A stretch of DNA of 10,372 bases from Propionibacteriaceae bacterium (lineage in GTDB: Bacteria > Actinomycetota > Actinomycetes > Propionibacteriales > Propionibacteriaceae): NCBI GenBank assembly GCA_031268065.1, contig JAIRXX010000058.1, positions 1-10,372 of the forward strand, read 5' to 3'. The position numbers and the translations under genes are program-made. Below, in pieces: positions 1 to 6,013 of the stretch. Numbering within the stretch: the stretch's first letter is position 1; every line of letters starts with the position of its first letter. The notes below the pieces were generated by a model. It was not told where the DNA came from, made no database searches, and saw only the letters and a list, made by a program, of their open reading frames with translations.

Positions 1-735
1 TTCTGGATGCCACGCCCCAGCACCAGTGGCAGCCAGAACGCTGTAATAGTCCGCCGTATTGGCTCCCAACCATTCCTCGATGCTGGAGAATGCGGGTTCT
101 AAGACCTGATCCCTAGCCAGGACCAAGGTTTGCAGTACCCGGCCCATGCGCCCATTCCCGTCACGGAACGGATGGATCATCACCAAATTAAGGTGGGCCA
201 GCGCGGCGTTGATGATGCTCGGGCTTTCCTGGCTGCGCACCTGTTCCACCAGCGCCCTCACCAACTCCGGCACCAGTGCGGCTTCCGGCGCGGTGTACTC
301 GGTGCCCTGTTCGCTGGAAACGTAGATCGGCCCGCTCCGGTAACGTCCCGGACTCTTGCCCAAATCGTGCTCCAGCAGCATGAAGTGCATCGAGTTCAAG
401 ATGCCCTCGCCAAAGGCGAACTCGGCGCTGGTGGCAACATTGAGCACGTAGGTGAGCACTCGGCGGTAGCCCATGATCTCCGCCCAAATGCTTCGGTCGG
501 CGTTTTGCGCTGGCTCATCGTCCACAGCTGCGGCGGCGTCCTCGCCGCTGACCCGGTAGCCCTCGATGCTGTTAGACCCGCGAATGGCTTTCGCCTGCGC
601 CGACCTCCGCAAAGTTCCCTGCCAACGCCGAGGCACTCTGAGCACTTGGGACAACTCCTGGCGAATCGCGTCAATCTCGCCCATGACTGATTGGTCGAGA
701 GCGGTCAGCTGGGGAGCGGTAAAGAGTTTCTCCAC
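1..735 (-). CDS. Fic-domain protein (probable AMP-transferase), 3' end beyond window
   Basis: Fic enzymes usually transfer AMP from ATP to a hydroxyl side chain of a target protein. Read on the minus strand from GTG at 735, 245 codons stay open to the window edge. The catalytic motif HPFRDGNGRMGR is at residues 188-199 and complete (His188, Asp192, Asn194, both Arg). An inhibitory-helix motif of the [ST]xxxE[GN] type, S-NSI-EG, is at residues 54-59 in the context RGSNSIEGY. So this is a class II Fic protein with a built-in N-terminal lock, where Glu58 should occlude the ATP gamma-phosphate site. The GTG start is supported by an AAGGA ribosome site six bases upstream and an in-frame TAA at 747-745. 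From memory, actinobacterial relatives run to about 370 residues, so roughly a third at the C-terminus is missing here. The N-terminus looks complete. It is divergent from the ATPase gene at 957. The target is unknown. Confidence 0.93.
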   Translation of the reverse strand, partial: MEKLFTAPQLTALDQSVMGEIDAIRQELSQVLRVPRRWQGTLRRSAQAKAIRGSNSIEGYRVSGEDAAAAVDDEPAQNADRSIWAEIMGYRRVLTYVLNVATSAEFAFGEGILNSMHFMLLEHDLGKSPGRYRSGPIYVSSEQGTEYTAPEAALVPELVRALVEQVRSQESPSIINAALAHLNLVMIHPFRDGNGRMGRVLQTLVLARDQVLEPAFSSIEEWLGANTADYYSVLAATGAGAWHPE

Positions 736-739
736 TGCG

Positions 740-809
740 TGTCCTTATGTCCTAATCATTGAGACAAAGACTACCTGAACGATGTCCTTATGTCCTAATC
801 ATTGAGACA
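740..809. repeat. Two identical 27-bp direct repeats with internal dyad
   Basis: The same 27 bases occur at 740-766 and 783-809, a 43-bp period. Each copy contains a 19-bp imperfect palindrome of form TGTC..AAT.ATT..GACA (748-766 and 791-809). On the minus strand the copy at 740-766 supplies the AAGGA ribosome site of the Fic gene. Two readings fit. One is a pair of operators for a regulator of the Fic gene. The other is a leftover transposon end, because families such as IS21 carry repeated transposase-binding sites at TG...CA-type termini. No transposase gene is present in the window. The repeat itself is directly visible; its role is inference. Confidence 0.85.
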
Positions 810-906
810 GAACCTGGACGCGCCAGCTTCACTTGGCCAGGCGCAACAGCTACTAAGCGGTGGCCGTTCCATGCGAAACCCAGCACTACTTCAGTGTTGC
901 GGTTTG

Positions 907-961
907 AACTGCAAATTATCCCCAATATAGCCAAAATTGCAGTTACACTTGCATTTATGCA
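907..961 (+). promoter_or_regulatory. Probable leaderless promoter and dyads upstream of the ATPase gene
   Basis: TACACT at 944-949 lies seven bases before the ATG at 957, the spacing typical of leaderless actinobacterial transcripts, and no ribosome site precedes this ATG. An alternative promoter is TTTGAA (903-908), a 17-base spacer and TATAGC (926-931). Inverted arms AACTGCAA (907-914) and TTGCAGTT (937-944) flank that alternative -10. A second short palindrome, TGCATTTATGCA (950-961), spans the start codon. Either dyad could bind a regulator. None of this has been tested. Confidence 0.45.
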
Positions 962-2207
962 GGCCAAGTTGATTGATCGGCCACAGCCATTGGCATGGTT
1001 GGGCAGATGGCGCGAGCGTGATGTCATAAAAGTGGTGACGGGTGTGCGGCGATGCGGCAAGTCAACGCTGTTGCGCATGTTCCGCCAGCAGCTTCGGGCC
1101 TCCGGTGTTGAAGACAGCCACATCGTGTCGCTCAACCTTGAGAATCCTGCCGTCTCCGATTTGCTCGTTGACCACCTGCGGCTGTACGAGCATATCCGCT
1201 CCCAATTGGCTCCCGAGGGCACCACTTACGTGTTCATTGACGAGATGCAGAATGCGGTCGGCTTCGAGCGAGTGGTAGACGGGCTGTTCATCTTGCCGAA
1301 TGTGGATTTGTACGTGACTGGGTCTAGCTCAGCGCTGCTGTCCGGCGAATTGGCCTCGTTGCTCACCGGGCGCTATGTCGAGCTGTCGCTATTGCCAGTG
1401 TCGTTCGCTGAATTTGTTGCCGCTCGCACACCCGCCGACGTCCCCCCAGCTTTGCGCGATCTTTACGACGACTACGCGCGCAGCGGCAGCCTCCCGTTCA
1501 CGTTGTCGTTGGACAGCGATAGCGAGATTCGGCAGTACCTCGAAGGCGTGTTGAACACCATCCTGCTGCGCGATGTCGCGGTTGCCCGCAAAGTGGCAAA
1601 CGTCGGCCAGCTGCGCAACGTCACCGAATTTCTTTACTCCAGCATCGGGAGCCTCGTCTCAGTCAATCGAATCGCCAACGCCATGACGAGCGCGGGGAGG
1701 AAGATCAGCCGTTCTACCGTCGAAGGGTTCATTGACGGTCTCAACGATGCGCACTTGATCTACCCGGCACGACGCTGGGACATCAAGGGCAAGCGCCTGC
1801 TCAACTCGGGCGCCAAGTACTACGCGGTGGATGTCGGGATGCGCCGCACACTGTTGGGGGCCAAGCCGGTAGACGCCGGGCATGTGCTTGAGAATATCGT
1901 CTATCTAGAACTGCGCCGACGCTGCGAGCAGGTATACGTCGGCAGCGCGGAAACTGCCGAGATCGACTTTGTGGCTGAGACCGCGACAGGTCCGGCTTAC
2001 ATTCAGGTCGCAAGCCAAGTTGGCAGCCCGACCACACTGGAGCGCGAGCTTGCGCCACTGAGGGCGGTGCGCGACTTCGTGCCACGACTGCTGTTGACTC
2101 TGGATCGCGAGCCTCCACAGTCGTACGACGGCATCCTTCGGATGAGTGTGTTGGAATGGCTGGCCGATACCGAAGCTGGATTCAATACCACCCTGCGGGC
2201 GCGCTGA
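957..2207 (+). CDS. AAA family ATPase with DUF4143 domain
   Basis: This 416-residue protein has the AAA_14 plus DUF4143 architecture. Such proteins are common in prokaryotic genomes and often mobile; their biochemical role is not settled. Walker A GVRRCGKST is at residues 29-37 and Walker B VFIDE at 92-96. A sensor-like strand DLYVTGSSS is at 117-125. A winged-helix-like middle follows (about 215-275). The C-terminal part has the pattern of a degenerate PD-(D/E)XK fold: LENIVYLELRRR at 311-322, EIDFV at 336-340 (Asp338), YIQVA at 348-352 with Gln in place of Lys. The frame stays open upstream to 759, but that extension has no family resemblance. ATG 957 gives the usual N-terminus and has a leaderless-type -10 seven bases before it. 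It is transcribed away from the Fic gene and ends 136 bp before the kinase. Fold and family are confident; function is not. Confidence 0.93.
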   Translation: MQAKLIDRPQPLAWLGRWRERDVIKVVTGVRRCGKSTLLRMFRQQLRASGVEDSHIVSLNLENPAVSDLLVDHLRLYEHIRSQLAPEGTTYVFIDEMQNAVGFERVVDGLFILPNVDLYVTGSSSALLSGELASLLTGRYVELSLLPVSFAEFVAARTPADVPPALRDLYDDYARSGSLPFTLSLDSDSEIRQYLEGVLNTILLRDVAVARKVANVGQLRNVTEFLYSSIGSLVSVNRIANAMTSAGRKISRSTVEGFIDGLNDAHLIYPARRWDIKGKRLLNSGAKYYAVDVGMRRTLLGAKPVDAGHVLENIVYLELRRRCEQVYVGSAETAEIDFVAETATGPAYIQVASQVGSPTTLERELAPLRAVRDFVPRLLLTLDREPPQSYDGILRMSVLEWLADTEAGFNTTLRAR

Positions 2208-2310
2208 AGGCCCTCACCACCACCTCGTGTCACGGTAGCGTTGCATTTACGGATGTGACGGCGCCGTTCCAGGCCAGCCGCCAAGGCATCGGCGTTGGGG
2301 GGAAAACCGC

Positions 2311-2346
2311 TAAACTAGTGTGAGCGTTCACAAGGAGGTCGCGTTG
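2311..2346 (+). promoter_or_regulatory. LacI-family-type operator, ribosome site and TTG start of the kinase gene
   Basis: TGTGAGCGTTCACA (2319-2332) is a near-perfect palindrome centred on CG, the form bound by LacI/GalR-family sugar regulators. It abuts the ribosome site AAGGAGG (2332-2338), five bases before TTG at 2344. A -10-like TAAACT at 2311-2316 would place the transcription start inside the operator, a classic repression layout. No convincing -35 is seen. The operator overlaps the only alternative start (GTG 2320), which argues against using that start. No LacI-type regulator gene lies in the window. Confidence 0.6.
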
Positions 2347-3930
2347 ACAACCGCGCAAGAGGCGATCACGGCTGGTCGCACCGCTCTCGGGATCGAATTC
2401 GGATCGACGAGGATCAAGGCTGCGCTGATCGGCCCGGATCACAAGCCCATCGCCACCGGTAGCCACGACTGGGAGAACCAATACGTCGAGAGGTTGTGGA
2501 CCTACCAGTTGGAAGCGGTCTGGGAGGGGCTGCGCGACTGCTACGCCAAGCTCGCCGCAGACGTGTGGCAGCGCTACGGGGTGCGGTTGGCCCGCGTCGG
2601 CGCCATCGGCATCTCCGCGATGATGCACGGCTATCTGGTCTTCGACGCCGACGACCGCCAGCTTGTGGCTTTCCGCACTTGGCGCAACACCAACACCGCC
2701 GAAGCCGCGGCGCGGCTCACCGAGTTGTTCGGCCACAACATACCGCTGCGCTGGAGCATCGCCCACCTGGGCCAAGCGGTGGCTGACCGCGAACCGCACG
2801 TCCGGCAGGTGGCCTATCTCACCACCTTGGCCGGATACGTGCATTGGCAGCTGACCGGGGAAAAAGTGATTGGCGTCGGAGATGCGAGCGGCATGTTCCC
2901 CATCGACACCAAGTTGGGCGGCTTCAACCAGCAGATGGTCGCCCAATTCGACACCCTGGTCTCAGAGCGGGGCCTGGGCTGGCGCACCGCCGACATCCTG
3001 CCGAAGGTGCTGGTCGCCGGTGAGGCCGCTGGCAAATTGAGCGAGGAAGGGGCGCGGCTGATCGATCCGAGCGGCACGTTGCTCCCCGGCGTCCCGCTCT
3101 GCCCGCCCGAGGGCGATGCCGGGACTGGCATGGTGGCCACCAATTCTGTCGCCCCGCGCACCGGCAACGTCTCAGCGGGCACTTCCATCTTCGCCATGAT
3201 CGTCTTGGAGCGGGAACTCAGCAGGGTCTACCCCGAAATCGACCTGGTGACGACGCCGAGCGGCGAGCTGGTGGCGATGGCCCATTGCAACAACGGCGCC
3301 AGCGAGCTGAACGAGTGGTGCGGGGCCTTCGCGGAATTCGCCGCAGCGCTCGGCGTGGGGGCTGACACCGGCAAAGTCTTCGAGACCCTGTTCAACAAGG
3401 CGCTGGAGGGCGAGCCGGACGCTGGCGGGCTGCTGGCCTACAACTATCTGGCCGGAGAGCCGATCACCGGCCTGGCCGAAGGCCGCCCGATGTTCTGGCG
3501 CTCCGCTGACAGCCGCTTCACCCTGGCCAATTTCATGCGTGCCCAGCTATTCGCCGCATTCGCCACCCTGCGGCTGGGCATGGACATCCTCGCCCCGGAG
3601 GGCGTTCAGTTGGACTCGATGTTCGCCCACGGCGGGGTGTTCAAAACCCCGGTGGTGGCGCAGCGATTCCTGGCGGCGGCGCTCAAAGCCCCGGTGGCGG
3701 TGGGTGACATCGCCGGTGAGGGCGGGGCTTGGGGCATAGCCCTGCTCGCGTCGTACCTGGTGAACGGCGGCTCCCGCCCGCTGCGCGAATACCTGGCCGA
3801 GGAAGTCTTCGCCAACGCCGTATTGGAGACCATCTCCCCCGACCCGCAAGACGTCGCCGGTTTCGACGCCTTCACCGACCGCTTCTCAGCCGGGCTAGCG
3901 GTCCAACGGGCGGCGATCCAAGTGCCGTGA
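2344..3930 (+). CDS. FGGY-family carbohydrate kinase (possible L-ribulokinase of the AraK type)
   Basis: This cytoplasmic kinase should phosphorylate a ketopentose or related sugar with ATP. With the TTG start the protein is 528 residues. The phosphate-1 loop [11 protein letters not shown] is at 16-26, the sugar-side segments MMHG at 93-96 and TWRNTNT at 112-118, and the catalytic-Asp motif GDAGTGM around Asp258. Phosphate-2 [10 protein letters not shown] is at 274-283 and the adenosine/FGGY C-terminal region [12 protein letters not shown] at 459-470. The WEN.....W.Y and [10 protein letters not shown] segments resemble a subgroup often annotated only as xylulokinase-like. That subgroup includes, as I recall, the clostridial AraK ribulokinase rather than E. 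coli AraB. No araA, araD or sugar transporter is nearby, so the substrate is inference. Transcription is probably repressed through the LacI-type operator at 2319-2332. GTG 2320 was rejected as the start because AAGGAGG lies downstream of it. Confidence 0.9.
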   Translation: MTTAQEAITAGRTALGIEFGSTRIKAALIGPDHKPIATGSHDWENQYVERLWTYQLEAVWEGLRDCYAKLAADVWQRYGVRLARVGAIGISAMMHGYLVFDADDRQLVAFRTWRNTNTAEAAARLTELFGHNIPLRWSIAHLGQAVADREPHVRQVAYLTTLAGYVHWQLTGEKVIGVGDASGMFPIDTKLGGFNQQMVAQFDTLVSERGLGWRTADILPKVLVAGEAAGKLSEEGARLIDPSGTLLPGVPLCPPEGDAGTGMVATNSVAPRTGNVSAGTSIFAMIVLERELSRVYPEIDLVTTPSGELVAMAHCNNGASELNEWCGAFAEFAAALGVGADTGKVFETLFNKALEGEPDAGGLLAYNYLAGEPITGLAEGRPMFWRSADSRFTLANFMRAQLFAAFATLRLGMDILAPEGVQLDSMFAHGGVFKTPVVAQRFLAAALKAPVAVGDIAGEGGAWGIALLASYLVNGGSRPLREYLAEEVFANAVLETISPDPQDVAGFDAFTDRFSAGLAVQRAAIQVP

Positions 3931-3969
3931 GCGGCAAACCGCCGCCAGCAGCTTTCCGCCCATTAGAGA

Positions 3970-4120
3970 TCGCGCCAATAGGTGGGTGGTTAAGCGAGCG
4001 GCGGGAGGACGGTGTGATGGGGAGGAGGAGGAGCGAGGCGTAGCGGAACCTACGTTGAGCGACGACGACGCTGCCAGCGCGCCGTCATCCCGTCGGGAGT
4101 CAGGCCACCTATTGGCGCGA
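3970..4120. repeat. 151-bp nested inverted-repeat element
   Basis: The ends are perfect 16-bp inverted repeats: TCGCGCCAATAGGTGG at 3970-3985 and its complement at 4105-4120. With a one-base bulge and a mismatch, pairing extends outward through TTAGAG (before 3969) and CTCTTAA (after 4121). Inside is a second stem, GACGG(tgt)GATG at 4008-4019 with CATCCCGTC at 4086-4094. An apical hairpin, CGTAG-CGGAAC-CTACG, is at 4039-4054. The strand between is purine-rich (GGAGGAGGAGGAG). The symmetry suggests a MITE-like element or a structured RNA. No clear target-site duplication is visible. Confidence 0.7.
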
Positions 4121-4237
4121 CCTCTTAACCCTGGAACGCGCCCTCCCCGTAATAACCGCCCCCATCCTTGGCGGCGCAGTCCTGGCCGAGGATCAGTTTG
4201 CCGAGCGGTATGACAGCAAGTTGCAGTCACAATATCG

Positions 4238-4270
4238 TTCCATTTACAAATGTTGCGGTATTATTCCATC
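4238..4270 (+). promoter_or_regulatory. Probable leaderless hipBA promoter with palindrome
   Basis: TATTAT at 4259-4264 lies six bases before ATG 4271, the leaderless arrangement, and no ribosome site is present. A weak -35 TTCCAT sits at 4238-4243. CATTTACAAATG at 4241-4252 is a palindrome overlapping the -35 and spacer. It is a candidate site for HipB autorepression, which is normal for hipBA operons. An alternative promoter is TTGCAG (4221-4226) with TACAAA (4245-4250). Confidence 0.5.
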
Positions 4271-4495
4271 ATGCTTGTTGTACGTGGCCCAAGAGATGTT
4301 GGGGTCTGGCTGGCCGAACGTCGCCGCGAGTTGGGGATGACCCAGCATGAGGTAGCCGAGAAAGCCCGAGTTTCCAGGCAACTTCTGTCCCGGGTTGAGA
4401 ATGGCAGCGGCATCCGCACCGAGTTCTACAAAATCCTGGCGATCAGCAAGGCCCTGGGAGTCGAAGTCATCTTGAGCAACAGGGAAGCCTGGTGA
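4271..4495 (+). CDS. hipB: HipB-type antitoxin, XRE helix-turn-helix regulator
   Basis: This 74-residue DNA-binding protein should neutralise the HipA kinase and repress the hipBA promoter. An XRE/Cro helix-turn-helix occupies about residues 10-45, with the recognition segment VSRQLLSRVENG typical of HipB proteins. The C-terminus VEVILSN is the beta-strand region through which HipB dimers form. An in-frame ATG at 4250 would add seven residues (MLRYYSI). I prefer 4271 because TATTAT six bases upstream makes a leaderless promoter and the extra residues do not match the family. Its TGA overlaps the hipA start, so the two proteins are translationally coupled. E. coli HipB is 88 residues, so this one is slightly short but complete. 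Confidence 0.9.
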   Translation: MLVVRGPRDVGVWLAERRRELGMTQHEVAEKARVSRQLLSRVENGSGIRTEFYKILAISKALGVEVILSNREAW

Positions 4496-5718
4496 CAACG
4501 CTCGCAGTCATCCTGTCTGGGCGGCTGGCCGGATGGATGGAACAGGATGGGCAAGTACGTTTCCACTATGACCCTGGCTTCCTGAACGGAGCCGGTGCTG
4601 ATTCGGCGGGCTTGTCGGTGTCGATGGCGCCCTCTCCGCAAACCTTCCGACAGCGGGTTGTCCTTCCCTGGATCGACGGCCTGCTGCCAGACAACGCGCA
4701 AGTCCGTGAGCGATGGGCGGCCAGATTCGGCGTATCCGCTCGGAATCCGTTCGCACTGCTGGTCCACATGGGCAGGGATTGCCCCGGCGCGGTCCAATTC
4801 TGCCCGCCCGATGATCTGGCGGACACCCTCGCCTGGAAGGGCGAACTCATCCCCGTCAGCAACACCCAGTTGGCTGCCCGCCTCCGGGAACTGCGTGACG
4901 AGCCGGACACCTGGGCAGCCGAGCGGGAACAATGGAGCCTCGGCGGGGCGCAATCCAAATTCGCCCTTGCCTGGGACGACGGCTGGCACACAGCTACTGG
5001 GGCAAGGCCGACCACTCACATCATCAAACTGGGAGTGCGTGGATTCCGGGGCCAGGCACTCAACGAACACCTGTGCATGTCTGCGGCAAGACTGCTCGGC
5101 GTACCCGCCGCAGAGACCAGCTACGAGTTGATCGAAGGCGAACCGGCGCTCATCATCAGCCGTTTCGACCGCAAACCCGGCAGGCGCATCCATCAGGAAG
5201 ACCTCTGCCAGGCCCTGTCGATCCCTCCAGCTAAGAAGTATGAGCAGTCCGGCGGCCCAGGTGCGGCCAAACTCTGCGACCTGCTCAACGCTTACGGCAC
5301 AGCCGACGACGTGTGGAGGTTCGCCGAAGCGCTCGCCTATAACTATCTAATCGGCGGCAGTGACGCCCACGCTAAAAATTTCTCCCTGCTGCTCGACGGT
5401 CGGGTCACTCTTGCCCCGCTCTATGACCTGGCCAGTTCGCTCCCCTATCAGCCTGCCACTGGCACCGGACTCGCTCAGTTGGCGATGGCCATCGCTGGCG
5501 AACGGAATTTCGGACAAGTGGGAGACCAGCATTGGGCCAAGCTATCCAGAAGGGCGGGCATCCCCGCCGAACGCCTGGTCCAACGGGTCCGCGAACTGCG
5601 CCACGACCTCCCCGACGCGATCTCCACAGCGATCAACGCCACTGCGGCGGCCAAAGCCTCTGACCTGCCTGAACGCTTGCAAACCACTCTCGCCGCATAC
5701 CTTCGGGCCAGCAATTAG
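4492..5718 (+). CDS. hipA: HipA-type serine/threonine kinase toxin
   Basis: HipA kinases phosphorylate translation factors. The E. coli enzyme modifies glutamyl-tRNA synthetase and induces dormancy. This 408-residue protein has the N-terminal HipA lobe (about 1-110) and then the kinase core. The flexible P-loop WSLGGAQSK is at residues 148-156, with Ser149 matching the E. coli autophosphorylated Ser150. THIIKLG supplies the ATP-site Lys. The catalytic loop GGSDAHAKNFS is at 288-298 (catalytic Asp291, Asn296), and the metal-binding Asp is Asp312 in LYDLAS. All key residues are present, so an active kinase is likely. The GTG start overlaps the hipB stop by four bases (GTGA). E. coli HipA is about 440 residues. 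The target here is unknown. The gene converges on the ECF operon, with about 24 bp from its stop to the first repeat copy. Confidence 0.95.
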   Translation: MTTLAVILSGRLAGWMEQDGQVRFHYDPGFLNGAGADSAGLSVSMAPSPQTFRQRVVLPWIDGLLPDNAQVRERWAARFGVSARNPFALLVHMGRDCPGAVQFCPPDDLADTLAWKGELIPVSNTQLAARLRELRDEPDTWAAEREQWSLGGAQSKFALAWDDGWHTATGARPTTHIIKLGVRGFRGQALNEHLCMSAARLLGVPAAETSYELIEGEPALIISRFDRKPGRRIHQEDLCQALSIPPAKKYEQSGGPGAAKLCDLLNAYGTADDVWRFAEALAYNYLIGGSDAHAKNFSLLLDGRVTLAPLYDLASSLPYQPATGTGLAQLAMAIAGERNFGQVGDQHWAKLSRRAGIPAERLVQRVRELRHDLPDAISTAINATAAAKASDLPERLQTTLAAYLRASN

Positions 5719-5741
5719 AGTAGTGCCAACCGGATGGCCTC

Positions 5742-6013
5742 CCGCCGCCAGCACTTGGGCGAGGGTCAGCCACTGTTGCGGGGACAACACCCGCCACTCA
5801 CACGACCGCCGCCAGCACTTGGGCGAGGGTCAGCCATTGTTGCGGGGACAACACCCGGGCGACTTGGGGCGGAATGTTGCCGAGGGTGCCAACCTGAAAC
5901 CAGTGACCACGACCACCACTCACACGACCGCCGCCAGCACCTGGGCGACCGTCAGCCATTGTTGCGGGGACAACACCCGGGCGACTTGGGGCGAAAAGAT
6001 TGCCGAGGGTGCC
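5742..6013 (-). repeat. Three tandem partial copies of the ECF ATPase gene 3' end
   Basis: A block beginning CCGCCGCCAGCAC recurs at 5742, 5806 and 5928. Units are 5742-5805 (64 bp, truncated), 5806-5927 (122 bp) and 5928-6013; the last is the genuine 3' end of the ATPase gene plus its stop at 5920-5922. On the minus strand each copy encodes the segment VLSPQQWLT[V/L]AQVLAA. The two downstream copies share changes (CTTGGGCGAGG) absent from the genic copy (CCTGGGCGACC), so one was copied from the other. The middle copy has a one-base length change near its far end, and its reading frame is lost. Each copy also keeps a 16-bp hairpin TGTTG-CGGGGA-CAACA (5774, 5838, 5960). Confidence 0.9.

Larger units (their letters stand above)
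3931..4270. other. 340-bp intergenic region without a protein gene
   Basis: No open frame here has a ribosome site or family resemblance. A short hairpin GCGG-CAAA-CCGC directly follows the kinase stop (3931-3942) but has no T-run, so it is a weak terminator candidate. A 151-bp nested inverted repeat fills 3970-4120. A further small hairpin CCTTGGC/GCCGAGG (4166-4172 with 4185-4191, one G-T pair) follows. The last 50 bases hold the hipB promoter. Confidence 0.6.

Noticed and set aside
130..690. Plus-strand frame opposite the Fic gene
   Set aside because: The minus strand carries the complete Fic motif and inhibitory motif in one frame. The plus frame is a GC-rich shadow.
759..956. Upstream in-frame extension of the ATPase gene
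   Set aside because: It would add 66 residues without family resemblance, runs through the 27-bp repeat and promoter region, and has no ribosome site. ATG 957 fits the family N-terminus and the leaderless -10.
2319..2332. CRP-type site
   Set aside because: The half-sites TGTGA and TCACA are four bases apart, not six, and centred on CG, which fits LacI-family operators better.
2320..2343. GTG 2320 as the kinase start
   Set aside because: It lies inside the operator palindrome, and the strong AAGGAGG is downstream of it, positioned for TTG 2344.
4250..4270. ATG 4250 as the hipB start
   Set aside because: No ribosome site, and the seven extra residues are not HipB-like. The TATTAT box sits between this ATG and 4271.
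5742..6013. CRISPR-like or regulatory repeat array
   Set aside because: Units are of unequal length and match the coding end of the adjacent ATPase gene, so they are duplicated gene ends rather than repeat-spacer units.
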